Shown: positions 1 through 7,980 of the stretch, piece after piece
How positions within the stretch are numbered: the first letter of the stretch is position 1
Layout: each line of letters starts with the position of its first letter
From: Nitrospiraceae bacterium
GTDB taxonomy: Bacteria > Nitrospirota > UBA9217
DNA: 17,525 nucleotides
Assembly: GCA_003454665.1 (NCBI GenBank)
Contig: DMKB01000358.1
Coordinates: 1 to 17,525, forward strand
Direction of reading: 5' to 3'
Position numbers and translations under genes: made by a program
Notes under the pieces: model-generated
Seen by the model: only the letters and a program-made list of their open reading frames with translations
The model's database searches: none
What the model was told of the DNA's origin: nothing

Positions 1-137
1 CGGTAGCAGGTGTGGCACTCGACGCAAGCCTCGCGGTTCACTTCGGCAAGGAGGTCAGGTCCGATGACGATGGCCCCCATGGGGCAGACGGGTACGCAGT
101 TGGCGCAGCCCACGCATTTTTTCTTTGATATGTTCAT
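1..137 (-). CDS. 4Fe-4S ferredoxin-type protein, C-terminus cut by window edge
   Basis: Reading the minus strand from an ATG at 137 gives 45 complete residues before the window ends. The first cluster motif is complete: C8, C11, C14 and C18 in the CxxCxxCxxxCP pattern. A second begins at C38, C41 and C44, so this is a two-cluster bacterial-type ferredoxin or the N-terminus of a larger iron-sulfur protein. By family knowledge it carries low-potential electrons in the cytoplasm; its partner cannot be told from here. No strong ribosome site precedes the ATG. It lies about 60 nt downstream of the kinase-like gene on the same strand, so the two are probably co-transcribed. Total length and any further domains are unknown. 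Confidence 0.85.
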   Translation of the reverse strand, partial: MNISKKKCVGCANCVPVCPMGAIVIGPDLLAEVNREACVECHTCY

Positions 138-173
138 GCGGGAAAAACCGAAACGACGAGGCGGCCGGAACGA

Positions 174-193
174 TCTCCGGGCGCCATCGGAGA
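174..193 (-). other. Small intergenic hairpin between kinase-like gene and ferredoxin
   Basis: TCTCCG (174-179) and CGGAGA (188-193) form a perfect 6-bp inverted repeat with an 8-nt loop, a few bases after the stop codon of the kinase-like gene. No T-run follows in the minus direction, so it is not a classical terminator. It may be a processing or mRNA-stabilising element, or chance. Confidence 0.3.
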
Positions 194-197
194 CTTC

Positions 198-1016
198 TCA
201 GTCGACAAAGAGGGGAAGCACGGCCACTTCGTCTTCCACCTTCGAAACCCCTTCCACGGCGCCGACGACCTGGACCAGGCGTTTCTGCTCATCATACTCG
301 CGGACGACACCGACTACGCGGACTACGCCCCGTTCCGGCACTTCCACGTGGATGTCGCGAGGGTCGAATTGTTCTTTCAGGAGCGCATCCTCCACGCGGT
401 GGCGGAAGGACATCCGCTCCATGCTTTCCTGTGCCCCCTGGCTGCAGTCTTCGACCTCCTGGGACTTTGCCACTTCCGTGATGAGCTTCGCCACCACGTC
501 TTCGCTCAGCTTGTCCCGGTTGATCATCAGGTCGTACGAAGCAGGGTCGTTCCAGTCGATGTTGAAGGCGAAGCGCAGAAATCCCCGCTGCTCATGATCG
601 GCTCGAAGGATCCGCTTTTCCGCGGTATCGCGGGTCAGGCTCTGTTCGTCCATCAGGGCCTGCACGCGAAAATCCATGGAGGCATGGACACTGACGTGCA
701 GCGCGCTGCTGAAGTCGCGCAGGAGCATCTGGCTGCCGTGCCCGACGATCACGCCGCACCCGCGCCGCGCTATCTCGAGGACCACGGTATGCATGATATC
801 CAGGTAGTTCTGGGGTCTGTTGCTCCGTAGTTGCCACAGGAGGTTCGGGGCCGTCGTGTCCACGCCGCCGATTTCCCCGAGGTCGAAGCCCATACGCGCC
901 GCCTCTTCTTCCAGTCTGATGTCGTCATAGAGTTCCAGGTGGAGATCTTCGGCAACGCGGCTGGCGATGTTCCTTTCGCCGCAGCCGATCCTTCGGGTGA
1001 TCGTTATCAGGGCCAT
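198..1016 (-). CDS. Cytidylate-kinase-like protein with C-terminal BON domain
   Basis: The 272-residue product begins MALITITRRIGCGERNIA, whose glycine-rich loop matches the nucleotide-binding loop of the cytidylate kinase-like family (Pfam Cytidylate_kin2). A conserved-looking FLRFAFNIDWNDPASYDLMINRDKL block further on also fits this family. Residues from about 203 to 272 (starting near RVEDALLKEQF) look like a BON domain. No signal peptide or membrane segment is visible, so the protein should be cytoplasmic. The frame stays open upstream to 1097, but ATG 1016 is chosen because AGGAGAG (1024-1030) lies 7 nt before it and the best promoter (1089-1117) would start RNA near 1082, downstream of the longer starts. 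The true substrate is unknown: relatives are named by similarity, and a separate Cmk normally does CMP phosphorylation. The ferredoxin follows in the same transcript. Confidence 0.8.
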   Translation of the reverse strand: MALITITRRIGCGERNIASRVAEDLHLELYDDIRLEEEAARMGFDLGEIGGVDTTAPNLLWQLRSNRPQNYLDIMHTVVLEIARRGCGVIVGHGSQMLLRDFSSALHVSVHASMDFRVQALMDEQSLTRDTAEKRILRADHEQRGFLRFAFNIDWNDPASYDLMINRDKLSEDVVAKLITEVAKSQEVEDCSQGAQESMERMSFRHRVEDALLKEQFDPRDIHVEVPERGVVRVVGVVREYDEQKRLVQVVGAVEGVSKVEDEVAVLPLFVD

Positions 1017-1088
1017 GGGGGTACTCTCCTTTTCATGCTGCTCGATGGGAAGAAGGCCAGTACTCGTTTCCGGCAAGTGCTGCATGAA

Positions 1089-1117
1089 ATTATACACGGG
1101 ATTCGGTATTCATTCAA
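1089..1117 (-). promoter_or_regulatory. Sigma70-type promoter for the kinase-like gene
   Basis: On the minus strand TTGAAT (1112-1117) and TATAAT (1089-1094) are separated by exactly 17 nt. Transcription would begin near 1082, giving a leader of about 65 nt. The placement excludes the ATGs at 1097 and 1085 as starts of the downstream gene. Confidence 0.7.
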
Positions 1118-1259
1118 GGGCTTGTTGTCCTGACGAACGATTTGGAGGATCATAGTCTGGGGAGACAGGGGTTAAAAAGGAAGTGCATTATGTATTGAGT
1201 AAAAACGAATTGCGGCAAATATACGCTATAAAAATAAGCAGCAGGAATTAAAATATGCT

Positions 1260-1862
1260 CTAGTATATGGGCCCCACGGTAATCTGTGAAAATCGTACCA
1301 GCACTAATGCAGCTTCTCGAATAGCACCTGAGGGACTCCATCTGTCCACGATATGATATCTTCCTTTTTTTACACCTTCAATGACCCATTGCGCCCCATC
1401 TACTCCCACATCTTTATTATTGTATGGAGGTAATTTCCAAAAGCGACTTAACTTCACTGTATGCAAAAAAGATGTTGTTTGTTCCTTGGACAACTCGATA
1501 GTCTTATGGTGAGTTGCTCGGCCGGGATTGTAGCCTCCTTGACCATTCGTGGCTTTAGTGATAAGGGAGCCGGAGCCGTCAGAATTTACAATTAATCGAA
1601 TGCAAATTGGCCTATCAAAAGTACGTAACCAGAGGAACCGATAGGTGTGTAGATTGCTCTTTTTGGATTGTTGCCACATCGAAGGTTCATCCATTGCCAG
1701 GAGATGTTTCGAATACCACCCCGCAGTAAAATCGTGCTGGTCTTGGCGGCCGCTAAAGATTTTGTTGGGGAAGAAAGATGGCTCCGCAAAAGAGATATTC
1801 AGGCCGACGACGATAATTAAGAGAGCCATTGTAAATTTTAATATTATAATATCTTTTAGCAT
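1260..1862 (-). CDS. Secreted hypothetical protein, AT-rich, probably acquired
   Basis: The 200-residue product has an N-terminal hydrophobic stretch (about residues 9-26, ending near NISFAEPS) that looks like a signal peptide, so export is likely. The mature part has a HDFTAGWYSKHLLAMDEPS block, a YRFLWLRTFDRP block and a region with repeated glycines (GQGGYNPG). I believe similar proteins are scattered among proteobacteria, but I know no function and recognise no catalytic motif. The gene is visibly richer in A and T than its neighbours, and no clear ribosome site precedes ATG 1862 or the alternative ATG at 1829. It lies downstream of the large regulator gene on the same strand, separated by a REP-like hairpin. 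Composition and context suggest horizontal transfer. Confidence 0.65.
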   Translation of the reverse strand: MLKDIIILKFTMALLIIVVGLNISFAEPSFFPNKIFSGRQDQHDFTAGWYSKHLLAMDEPSMWQQSKKSNLHTYRFLWLRTFDRPICIRLIVNSDGSGSLITKATNGQGGYNPGRATHHKTIELSKEQTTSFLHTVKLSRFWKLPPYNNKDVGVDGAQWVIEGVKKGRYHIVDRWSPSGAIREAALVLVRFSQITVGPIY

Positions 1863-1883
1863 ATTATTGCATCGTTGGATCTC

Positions 1884-1916
1884 GTAGATTAGGCAGCGCT
1901 CTTTTGCCCAACCTAC
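1884..1916 (-). repeat. REP-like hairpin (GTAGGTTGGGC ... GCCTAATCTAC)
   Basis: Read on the minus strand, GTAGGTTGGGC (1906-1916) and GCCTAATCTAC (1884-1894) flank an 11-nt loop. All 11 positions pair as RNA, two of them as G-U wobbles. The motif resembles dispersed palindromes of the TGTAGGTTGGGC type that recur between genes in many bacterial genomes. It lies between the end of the large regulator gene and the start of the secreted hypothetical protein. No T-run follows, so it is a weak terminator at best. Confidence 0.5.
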
Positions 1917-1946
1917 AGCACATGAACTTTTAAAAGCGACAGCACC

Positions 1947-4900
1947 CTACCCTCCAATCACATTTCGGTACACAGCCGTGGTCTTTGTGTCTGGATCCAC
2001 CGCAAGTTCCCTGCCGAGGGCCATCTGGCAGCGTTCGTATGTCCGGATGGCCTCGCCCCGCTGGCCATTTGCGTGCTGCCATGCCATGAGCCAGCGGCAG
2101 GCTTTTTCGTGACAGGGATCGGCAAAAAAGAGGTTTTGATAAAAAAATGCCGCTTTGCTTTTCGCGCTGTCGGAATCACAGATCGTACCGGCCTCTTCCA
2201 GGGCCTTGAGATATGCGGTACGAAGCTGGTCACGCACGGAGCCGACCCAATCATCGTAGAGTTCTTCAGGAAGGAAGTCTCCCTGATAATAGGAAAAGGC
2301 CTTTTCGTAAATCTCGACGATTTTCTTTGGATCGCCGTTTCGCTTCATGCGGGCGGCGGTTTCGAGAAGGGCCAGAAAGGCGCCGACATCAGTCCAGACC
2401 CGGTCCCGGTTGAGAGCGAGAAGGTTGCCGTCCTGGAGAATACAGGAATCATCCTTGCACGGGACGGCGTCCGGTTCGAGGAGCCTCCGTATCCGGTACA
2501 GGAGGCTGCTGAAGACCGGCCTGATTGACTCTGCCTTATGGTCGGGCCAGAGCGTTTCGATGACGACATCGCGCGGTACTTTCTGGCCGTCGTGGGTGGT
2601 GAGAAATTTGAGGAGTGATTTTGCGCGCCTGCTTTTCCACTCCGTGTCCTGGATCATTTTCTCCCCGCGGTATACGTTGAAGCCGCCGAGACAGTGTACC
2701 CGTATCCGGGGTGATGACGCTTTTCTGACATGGTCCTTGATCAGTGATTCGCAGTAGTCGACGCAGATGCCGTCCTCGATCGCCGCCTTCGCGAGTTCCT
2801 CGATGTCCCCATGATTCAGGAGATAGTAGAAGGTGAAGCCCCGGTCTTTTCCGGTTTGGAATCCGGAGCGAATATGCCGGCGGGCTTCCTGGACCTTCTT
2901 GTTCTTCAGGTACAATTTCGCCAGGACGAGGTGAACGTTCGCCAGCTGCTGGCCTGCGCCGATCTGGTTGAATATTTTGGCGGCATGCAGCAGGTCGCGT
3001 TCGGCCTGGGCCAGCTTATTGAGCTTGAGGCGAATCGCACCGCTGGCGGAGAGGGAGACACCGTAAAACAGTTTGCTGCCGAGCTGTGCTCTGCCCCTGA
3101 GGGCATAATCACATTCCTTTGTTGCTTCCTCCAGCCTGCCCTGGTGGAGGTAATTGACGGCGAGGAGGTGTGCCGCCGATGTGTTAAAAAAGGCGCTCTT
3201 TCGTTCCTCCCCCTTTTGCTTGCACTCCATGAGCAGGCGTTCGGCGCTCGCGTAGTCTCCCGTGGCGATCTTCAGCCACCCGCCGATATCGAGTGAAAGG
3301 AAATGAAAGGCCTCCAGGTCGTGCTCGTTCGCCAGGCTGTGGCAGGTATCGATGCATTCCTGGGCCTCGGCAAAATTTCCCTCGTACAGGGCTGTCATGG
3401 CCTTTGCCATGTAGAGGGCGGCCTCACCGCCCTTTTCTTCGGGTATGGCCTTGAGCGCATCGCACCCCTTGCGCACCGCCTCCCGTGCCAGAGGGAAATC
3501 AGCGTAATAGATGGCGCAGGGAGCGAGATAGATCGCGCTGTTGATCTGGTAGAAGTGGTCTCCCGACTTTCTGAACAGCTCGAGGGCCTGCTGCAGCGCC
3601 TCCACGCCCTGGCCGAGCTTGCCGACGAAGAAGCAGGCCATGCCGTAGGCGAGCAGCAGACGCGCGCGCGCCGCCGAGGTTTCACGCTTGTTCTGCCTGA
3701 GGAGCGCTGTGGCGCGCGCCGCTGCCCGGTCCATGCGCTTGAAGTTGTCGCCGGAATAGAAACAGGCCTCAATGATGCCGCCGAGGGAGAGCATCTGGCC
3801 GATGATGCTGAGGTGCATGCGGCCGTCGGAACGGAACCCCGCGAGTGCCCGGTCGAACAACGTGAGGGCCCTGCGGGGATCGGTAAACCTGCAGGCAACG
3901 GCCCGGTAAAAGAGGAACCACGGCCGGTCGACGTAATCCAGGGGGAGTGTCTCGATCCAGCGGAGCAGGGTCTGTCCCTGACCCCGGGCGATCAACTCCT
4001 GGCCCGAGGCCTCGATCTGTTCCACGGCCTTGTCAAACTGGCCGGACTCGAGATAGAGGTTCACGGCGCGGACGGGGTCCCCGTTTTTCTTGAAAAAACG
4101 CGCGGCCGTACTGTAAAGCTTTTTGATCTCCCCGTGCTTGGTCTGTGCAAGCAGCTTTTTCCGGATAAACTCACGGAAGAGCGCGTGATAGCGAACGACG
4201 GCGGCACCGTCGTCGGCAACGGCGACGAAGAGGTTTTTTTTGCGAAGGCGGTCCACCATGGTTTGCGTCGTTACCCGGGCGCGGCCGGCGGTGGTCGGCA
4301 GGTTCGTGAGTAGCCCCATGAGCGGGGTCGGGAGGTAGTCCACGATCGAGGTGCGGAGCAGAAAGTCCTGCATCTCCTTCGGCAGTTTTGAAAACACCTC
4401 CTGGGCCAGGTAGTCAAAGACATAGTTCTGAAATCCGGCCTGCCGGTGGCCGGTGATGGAGAGGGACCTGCTGTTCGGGTCCTGTGACGCGAGATACTCG
4501 TGCATGAGCACGAGACCGGCGGCCCAGCCCTCGGCGGTGCGGTTGATGAGGTCAACTTCGTTTTGCGCCAGGTGCATGCCGAAGACGGTGATGAAGAGCT
4601 CGCTCACCTCGGTGTCGCTGAACTTGAGGTCATCGCCGGCGATCTCGCCGACACCGCGCTTGGCGTGGAGACGGGCAATCTCGAGTTCAGGCTGGGTCCG
4701 GGATATCAACATGAACCGCACGTGCGGAGGCGTGGCGTCTATCAGTATTCTGAGGAGGTTGTTGATCGTTGCGGGCTTTCCGATGTTGTTGAAGTCATCG
4801 AAGATGATGAGGGTCTGCTGCGGCAGGTTCGCGAATACCGTTGCCACCCACCTGCTGGCCGCCGCCTGTGACACGTTCATGCTGTACCGGTTCTGGGGAA

Positions 4901-5183
4901 TGTGCGGAATATTCTCAACATGGGCGGGAAAGGTTTGCTGGATTGCCTGTCCGAGGCAGGACAGGAACACGGCAGAATTGTCATCTTCCTGGTCGATGTT
5001 GTACCACACCGACGGGCCGGGGAGCGTGCTAATGTAGTCAGCCGCCAGCGTGCTCTTACCCTGCCCGGCCTGTGCGTGGATGATGACGAGCTTCTTGTCT
5101 TCCCAGGTACGCAGCTTGCTGATCAGCCGCTCCCGCCCGAGGATCGTCGTCGGCTTTGGAGGAAGAAACTTGGTAAGGTGCAT
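1947..5183 (-). CDS. Large MalT/LuxR-like STAND ATPase regulator with TPR-type repeats and BTAD
   Basis: The 1078-residue product begins like LuxR-family ATP-binding regulators (LAL/MalT): Walker A AQAGQGKST at 37-45, Walker B LIIFDDF at 125-131, then SRTQPELEIARL near 161 and TAEGWAAGL near 216, all typical of that STAND ATPase class. A long helical middle (about 350-820) looks like tetratricopeptide repeats that usually sense a ligand or partner. From about 823 (RIRVHCLGGFNVYRGE) an OmpR-type winged helix is followed by a bacterial transcriptional activator domain to the end, as in the SARP/AfsR group; the GerE helix-turn-helix of classical LuxR proteins is absent. ATG 5183 has a good GGAAGGGAG site upstream. 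It is transcribed divergently from the PBP1A gene. Its target and inducer are unknown. Confidence 0.85.
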   Translation of the reverse strand: MHLTKFLPPKPTTILGRERLISKLRTWEDKKLVIIHAQAGQGKSTLAADYISTLPGPSVWYNIDQEDDNSAVFLSCLGQAIQQTFPAHVENIPHIPQNRYSMNVSQAAASRWVATVFANLPQQTLIIFDDFNNIGKPATINNLLRILIDATPPHVRFMLISRTQPELEIARLHAKRGVGEIAGDDLKFSDTEVSELFITVFGMHLAQNEVDLINRTAEGWAAGLVLMHEYLASQDPNSRSLSITGHRQAGFQNYVFDYLAQEVFSKLPKEMQDFLLRTSIVDYLPTPLMGLLTNLPTTAGRARVTTQTMVDRLRKKNLFVAVADDGAAVVRYHALFREFIRKKLLAQTKHGEIKKLYSTAARFFKKNGDPVRAVNLYLESGQFDKAVEQIEASGQELIARGQGQTLLRWIETLPLDYVDRPWFLFYRAVACRFTDPRRALTLFDRALAGFRSDGRMHLSIIGQMLSLGGIIEACFYSGDNFKRMDRAAARATALLRQNKRETSAARARLLLAYGMACFFVGKLGQGVEALQQALELFRKSGDHFYQINSAIYLAPCAIYYADFPLAREAVRKGCDALKAIPEEKGGEAALYMAKAMTALYEGNFAEAQECIDTCHSLANEHDLEAFHFLSLDIGGWLKIATGDYASAERLLMECKQKGEERKSAFFNTSAAHLLAVNYLHQGRLEEATKECDYALRGRAQLGSKLFYGVSLSASGAIRLKLNKLAQAERDLLHAAKIFNQIGAGQQLANVHLVLAKLYLKNKKVQEARRHIRSGFQTGKDRGFTFYYLLNHGDIEELAKAAIEDGICVDYCESLIKDHVRKASSPRIRVHCLGGFNVYRGEKMIQDTEWKSRRAKSLLKFLTTHDGQKVPRDVVIETLWPDHKAESIRPVFSSLLYRIRRLLEPDAVPCKDDSCILQDGNLLALNRDRVWTDVGAFLALLETAARMKRNGDPKKIVEIYEKAFSYYQGDFLPEELYDDWVGSVRDQLRTAYLKALEEAGTICDSDSAKSKAAFFYQNLFFADPCHEKACRWLMAWQHANGQRGEAIRTYERCQMALGRELAVDPDTKTTAVYRNVIGG

Positions 5184-5244
5184 GCCGGGCTCCCTTCCGC
5201 GTGATTATGATATGCCGTTCACTTCCCCGTAAAGACTTAGGGTG

Positions 5245-5273
5245 ATTATAGGTATGTTGCACCGGGAAATCAA
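5245..5273 (-). promoter_or_regulatory. Sigma70-type promoter for the large regulator gene
   Basis: On the minus strand TTGATT (5268-5273) and a perfect TATAAT (5245-5250) are 17 nt apart. RNA would start near 5238, leaving a leader of about 55 nt before ATG 5183. Confidence 0.7.
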
Positions 5274-5286
5274 CAACTTTTTGTTG
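5271..5286. promoter_or_regulatory. Inverted repeat CAACAA-4-TTGTTG at the -35 of the regulator promoter
   Basis: CAACAA (5271-5276) and TTGTTG (5281-5286) form a perfect 6-bp palindrome with a 4-nt centre. It overlaps the -35 hexamer of the regulator promoter by three bases, a position suited to an operator or activator site. Autoregulation is inference only. The rest of the 5184-5487 intergenic space holds the two divergent promoters and no convincing gene. Confidence 0.35.
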
Positions 5287-5418
5287 TCTTGTGCAGCTGC
5301 CTTTCAGCGCGGGCCGCTCGTCTCTCATCGGCAGTGCCGGAGGGAATGACCATGAGCAGGGCGTCCCGTACCCCGGCCGATCATCTGCCGTGCACCATAG
5401 TCCTTGCCATTTTTTCGT

Positions 5419-5447
5419 TTGATTTTATCCCCTTCTGATGTTATTAT
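5419..5447 (+). promoter_or_regulatory. Sigma70-type promoter for the PBP1A-ileS operon
   Basis: TTGATT (5419-5424) and TATTAT (5442-5447) are separated by 17 nt. The start point would be near 5454, giving a short leader of about 34 nt before ATG 5488, which has AAGG at 5475-5478. Confidence 0.65.
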
Positions 5448-5487
5448 TTGCTTTACGCTTCAGAAAGGGTAAAAAAGGTCAACCACT

Positions 5488-7980
5488 ATGGCGAGAATCA
5501 TGCCTCATAAACTGAGAGAATTTGCAAAGACGCTGCCGCCCAGAATGAAGTCCCTCTGGGCATCGGTCGTGCTGCCCTGGCTCAAGGAGCTTACCGTGAA
5601 AAAAGTCGTGTATATCCTCTTCGTCACCGGGCTGACCGGCACCCTTTTCGTCGTATTTCTTTTTGTGATCTTCTCCTTCGGACTGCCTCCCGTCGAAACG
5701 CTCAAGGATTACCAGCCGCTGCCGGGTACGGTCATCTACGGGGACGACGGCAAGGTCCTCGGCCGGATCAAGATCGAGAAGGGTATCCACGTCCCCCTCG
5801 ACCGGATACCGAAGTTCCTGAAGAACGCAGTCCTTGCCACGGAAGACCCGCGTTTCTACGAGCACAAGGGCCTGGACTACCGCGGGATCCTGCGCGCCGC
5901 CCTGAAGGACATCATCGCCGTTCGCCTGAAACAGGGGGGAAGCACCATCACCCAGCAGCTGACGAAGGTGGTGTTCCTCACTCCCCGGAGGAGTGTTCAG
6001 CGCAAGATCAAGGAAGTGATCCTGGCGCGCCGTCTCGAAAAAGAGATCAGCAAGGATGAGATCCTCGAACACTACCTCAACAGGATCTACTTCGGCCAGG
6101 GAGCATACGGCGTACAGATGGCGGCCCGGACCTACTTCGGCAAGAACATCTGGCAAATCAACGAGGCAGAGGCAGCGCTCCTTGCCGGTCTGCCGAAGGC
6201 CCCGGTCGTCTATTCTCCCTACCATGACGTCGACCTGACCAAGCTGCGCCAGCGGCACGTGCTGGGGAGGATGGTTGAAGAAGAATTCATAACCGAAGAG
6301 CAGAGCGAAGAGATTTACAATAAACCCGTGGCCCTCGAAAACCTCCGGTCTCAGGACAACGTCGCGCCGCACATTGTCGATCACCTGAAGCAGTATATAG
6401 AGGAAACCTACGGTCCGGAGATGCTCTACCAGCAGGGGATGAAGGTCTATACCTCGATCAACGTGGACATGCAGCGGATTGCCGTTCGGTCCCTCAAACG
6501 GGGCCTTCGGGCCCTGGACAAACGACAGGGTTTTCGCGGCCGGTACGGTTTTAAGGAACTCAAGGCCGAGCCGATCCAGCAGAGCACGGTCTACGTGCTG
6601 GTCAAGCCCGGCGAGATTTTCAACGCCCATGTGCTTGAGGTGGCTGAAGATTACCTCACCGTCAAGGGCCGTGGGCTCATCGGGAAGATCAGCCATGAGG
6701 ACATGGCCTGGGCCCTGTTGAAGCCGAAAAAACATCGAGACGATCCCGACGAATTCAAGGTGCCTGCCGAGATCATCGAGCCGGGTGATATTGTAAAAGT
6801 TCGGCTCAAGAGTTTCGACCGCAAGAAACTCATACCCACGTTCCAACTCGACCAGAAGCCCCTCGTTGAGGGGGCGGTCGTGGCGATCGAGCCCTTTACC
6901 GGGTACGTGCGGGTCATGGTGGGGGGGTACGACTTTGTCAAAGGTGGATTCAACCACGCCACGGACGCGTACCGCCAGCCAGGGTCGGCTTTCAAACCCT
7001 TTATCTACGGCGCTGCCCTCGAAAACGGGTATACGCCGGCGAGCATTCTCATGGACCTGCCGGTCATCCACGACGAGAGCGAAGAGGAGCCGGGATGGAA
7101 GCCCCAGAACTACGACAAGCGGTTCCTCGGGCCCATGCGCCTGCGCATGGCCCTGGCGAAATCGCGGAACACGGCAACGGTCCGGCTCCTTGAAGAACTC
7201 GGACTCAGAAAGGCCGTGAACTTCGCGCGCAAAGTCGGGATCACGAGCCCGATCAATGATGACTACACCGCTGCGCTCGGATCTTCATCAGTAACGCCCG
7301 TTGAACTCACCTCCGCCTTCGCGACCTTCGCCAGCCAGGGAGTTCGGTCGGAGCCCATCGTCATCAAGAGCATAGTGGATGCAGAGGGGAACGTGCTCGA
7401 AAGCTATGAGCCGAACCCCCAGGAAGTTCTGGACAGAAACACGGCGTTCCTTATTACCAGCTTGCTCGAGAGCGTCGTGCAGGACGGTACCGGCCGCGGC
7501 GCCAAGTGGATTGAACGGCCACTGGCGGGAAAGACGGGCACGACGAATAACTATGTCGATGCCTGGTTCCTCGGGTTCAGTCCGAGCCTGGTTGCCGGCG
7601 TCTGGGTGGGATACGACAATGCTTCGGCAACCCTCGGCGACCGGGAGACCGGGGCGCGGGCCGCGCTCCCGATATGGTCTTCCTTCATGTTCAATGTCCA
7701 CAAAAATATGCCCATCGAAGAGTTCATGATTCCCGAAGAGGTGGTTGAGCGCAACATCGACGCTGAAACCGGTCTCCTCGCCCAGGAGGACGACCCCGAG
7801 GCCATCATAGATTACTTTCTCCCCGGCACCGAGCCTACCGAGTTTGCCGAGGCCGCCCAGAAGCAGAAGGCCGGACAGTTTTACCAGCTGGACCAGATGG
7901 AAGCAGTCGAGGAGGAAGAAACCGGGAGTGATAAGGAGAAGAAGAACACCGACGGGGGAACAGAAGGGGAATCGCATTAG
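5488..7980 (+). CDS. mrcA: Penicillin-binding protein 1A, bifunctional transglycosylase/transpeptidase
   Basis: This 830-residue class A PBP polymerises lipid II into glycan strands and cross-links the stem peptides, working from the inner membrane in the periplasm. A short cytoplasmic tail leads to one membrane segment (about 38-65). The glycosyltransferase-51 domain follows with EDPRFYEHKG (catalytic E119) and QGGSTITQQL (149-158). A middle part (about 330-440) corresponds to the OB-like insert of PBP1A. The transpeptidase motifs are all present: SAFK (S500, K503), SRN (559-561) and KTGT (682-685). Length is normal for PBP1A, and the acidic, lysine-rich C-terminal tail is low complexity. 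The stop codon TAG is directly followed by the ileS ATG, so the two genes are probably translationally coupled. mrcA is also called ponA. Confidence 0.95.
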   Translation: MARIMPHKLREFAKTLPPRMKSLWASVVLPWLKELTVKKVVYILFVTGLTGTLFVVFLFVIFSFGLPPVETLKDYQPLPGTVIYGDDGKVLGRIKIEKGIHVPLDRIPKFLKNAVLATEDPRFYEHKGLDYRGILRAALKDIIAVRLKQGGSTITQQLTKVVFLTPRRSVQRKIKEVILARRLEKEISKDEILEHYLNRIYFGQGAYGVQMAARTYFGKNIWQINEAEAALLAGLPKAPVVYSPYHDVDLTKLRQRHVLGRMVEEEFITEEQSEEIYNKPVALENLRSQDNVAPHIVDHLKQYIEETYGPEMLYQQGMKVYTSINVDMQRIAVRSLKRGLRALDKRQGFRGRYGFKELKAEPIQQSTVYVLVKPGEIFNAHVLEVAEDYLTVKGRGLIGKISHEDMAWALLKPKKHRDDPDEFKVPAEIIEPGDIVKVRLKSFDRKKLIPTFQLDQKPLVEGAVVAIEPFTGYVRVMVGGYDFVKGGFNHATDAYRQPGSAFKPFIYGAALENGYTPASILMDLPVIHDESEEEPGWKPQNYDKRFLGPMRLRMALAKSRNTATVRLLEELGLRKAVNFARKVGITSPINDDYTAALGSSSVTPVELTSAFATFASQGVRSEPIVIKSIVDAEGNVLESYEPNPQEVLDRNTAFLITSLLESVVQDGTGRGAKWIERPLAGKTGTTNNYVDAWFLGFSPSLVAGVWVGYDNASATLGDRETGARAALPIWSSFMFNVHKNMPIEEFMIPEEVVERNIDAETGLLAQEDDPEAIIDYFLPGTEPTEFAEAAQKQKAGQFYQLDQMEAVEEEETGSDKEKKNTDGGTEGESH

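Noticed and set aside
1145..1180. GGGGAGACAGGGG-like stretch as a possible REP or transposase-associated site
   Set aside because: A single imperfect occurrence with no inverted partner and no transposase; too weak to call.
3303..4313. 336-codon plus-strand frame inside the large regulator gene
   Set aside because: Antisense to the TPR region of a clearly real protein; composition is that of a shadow frame.
5352..5438. 28-codon frame upstream of mrcA with GGAGGG before its ATG
   Set aside because: It overlaps the -35 and most of the spacer of the mrcA promoter, ends before the predicted RNA start, and shows no family resemblance.
5479..7071. 530-codon open frame on the minus strand
   Set aside because: Antisense shadow of mrcA, with no recognisable domain and no start signals.
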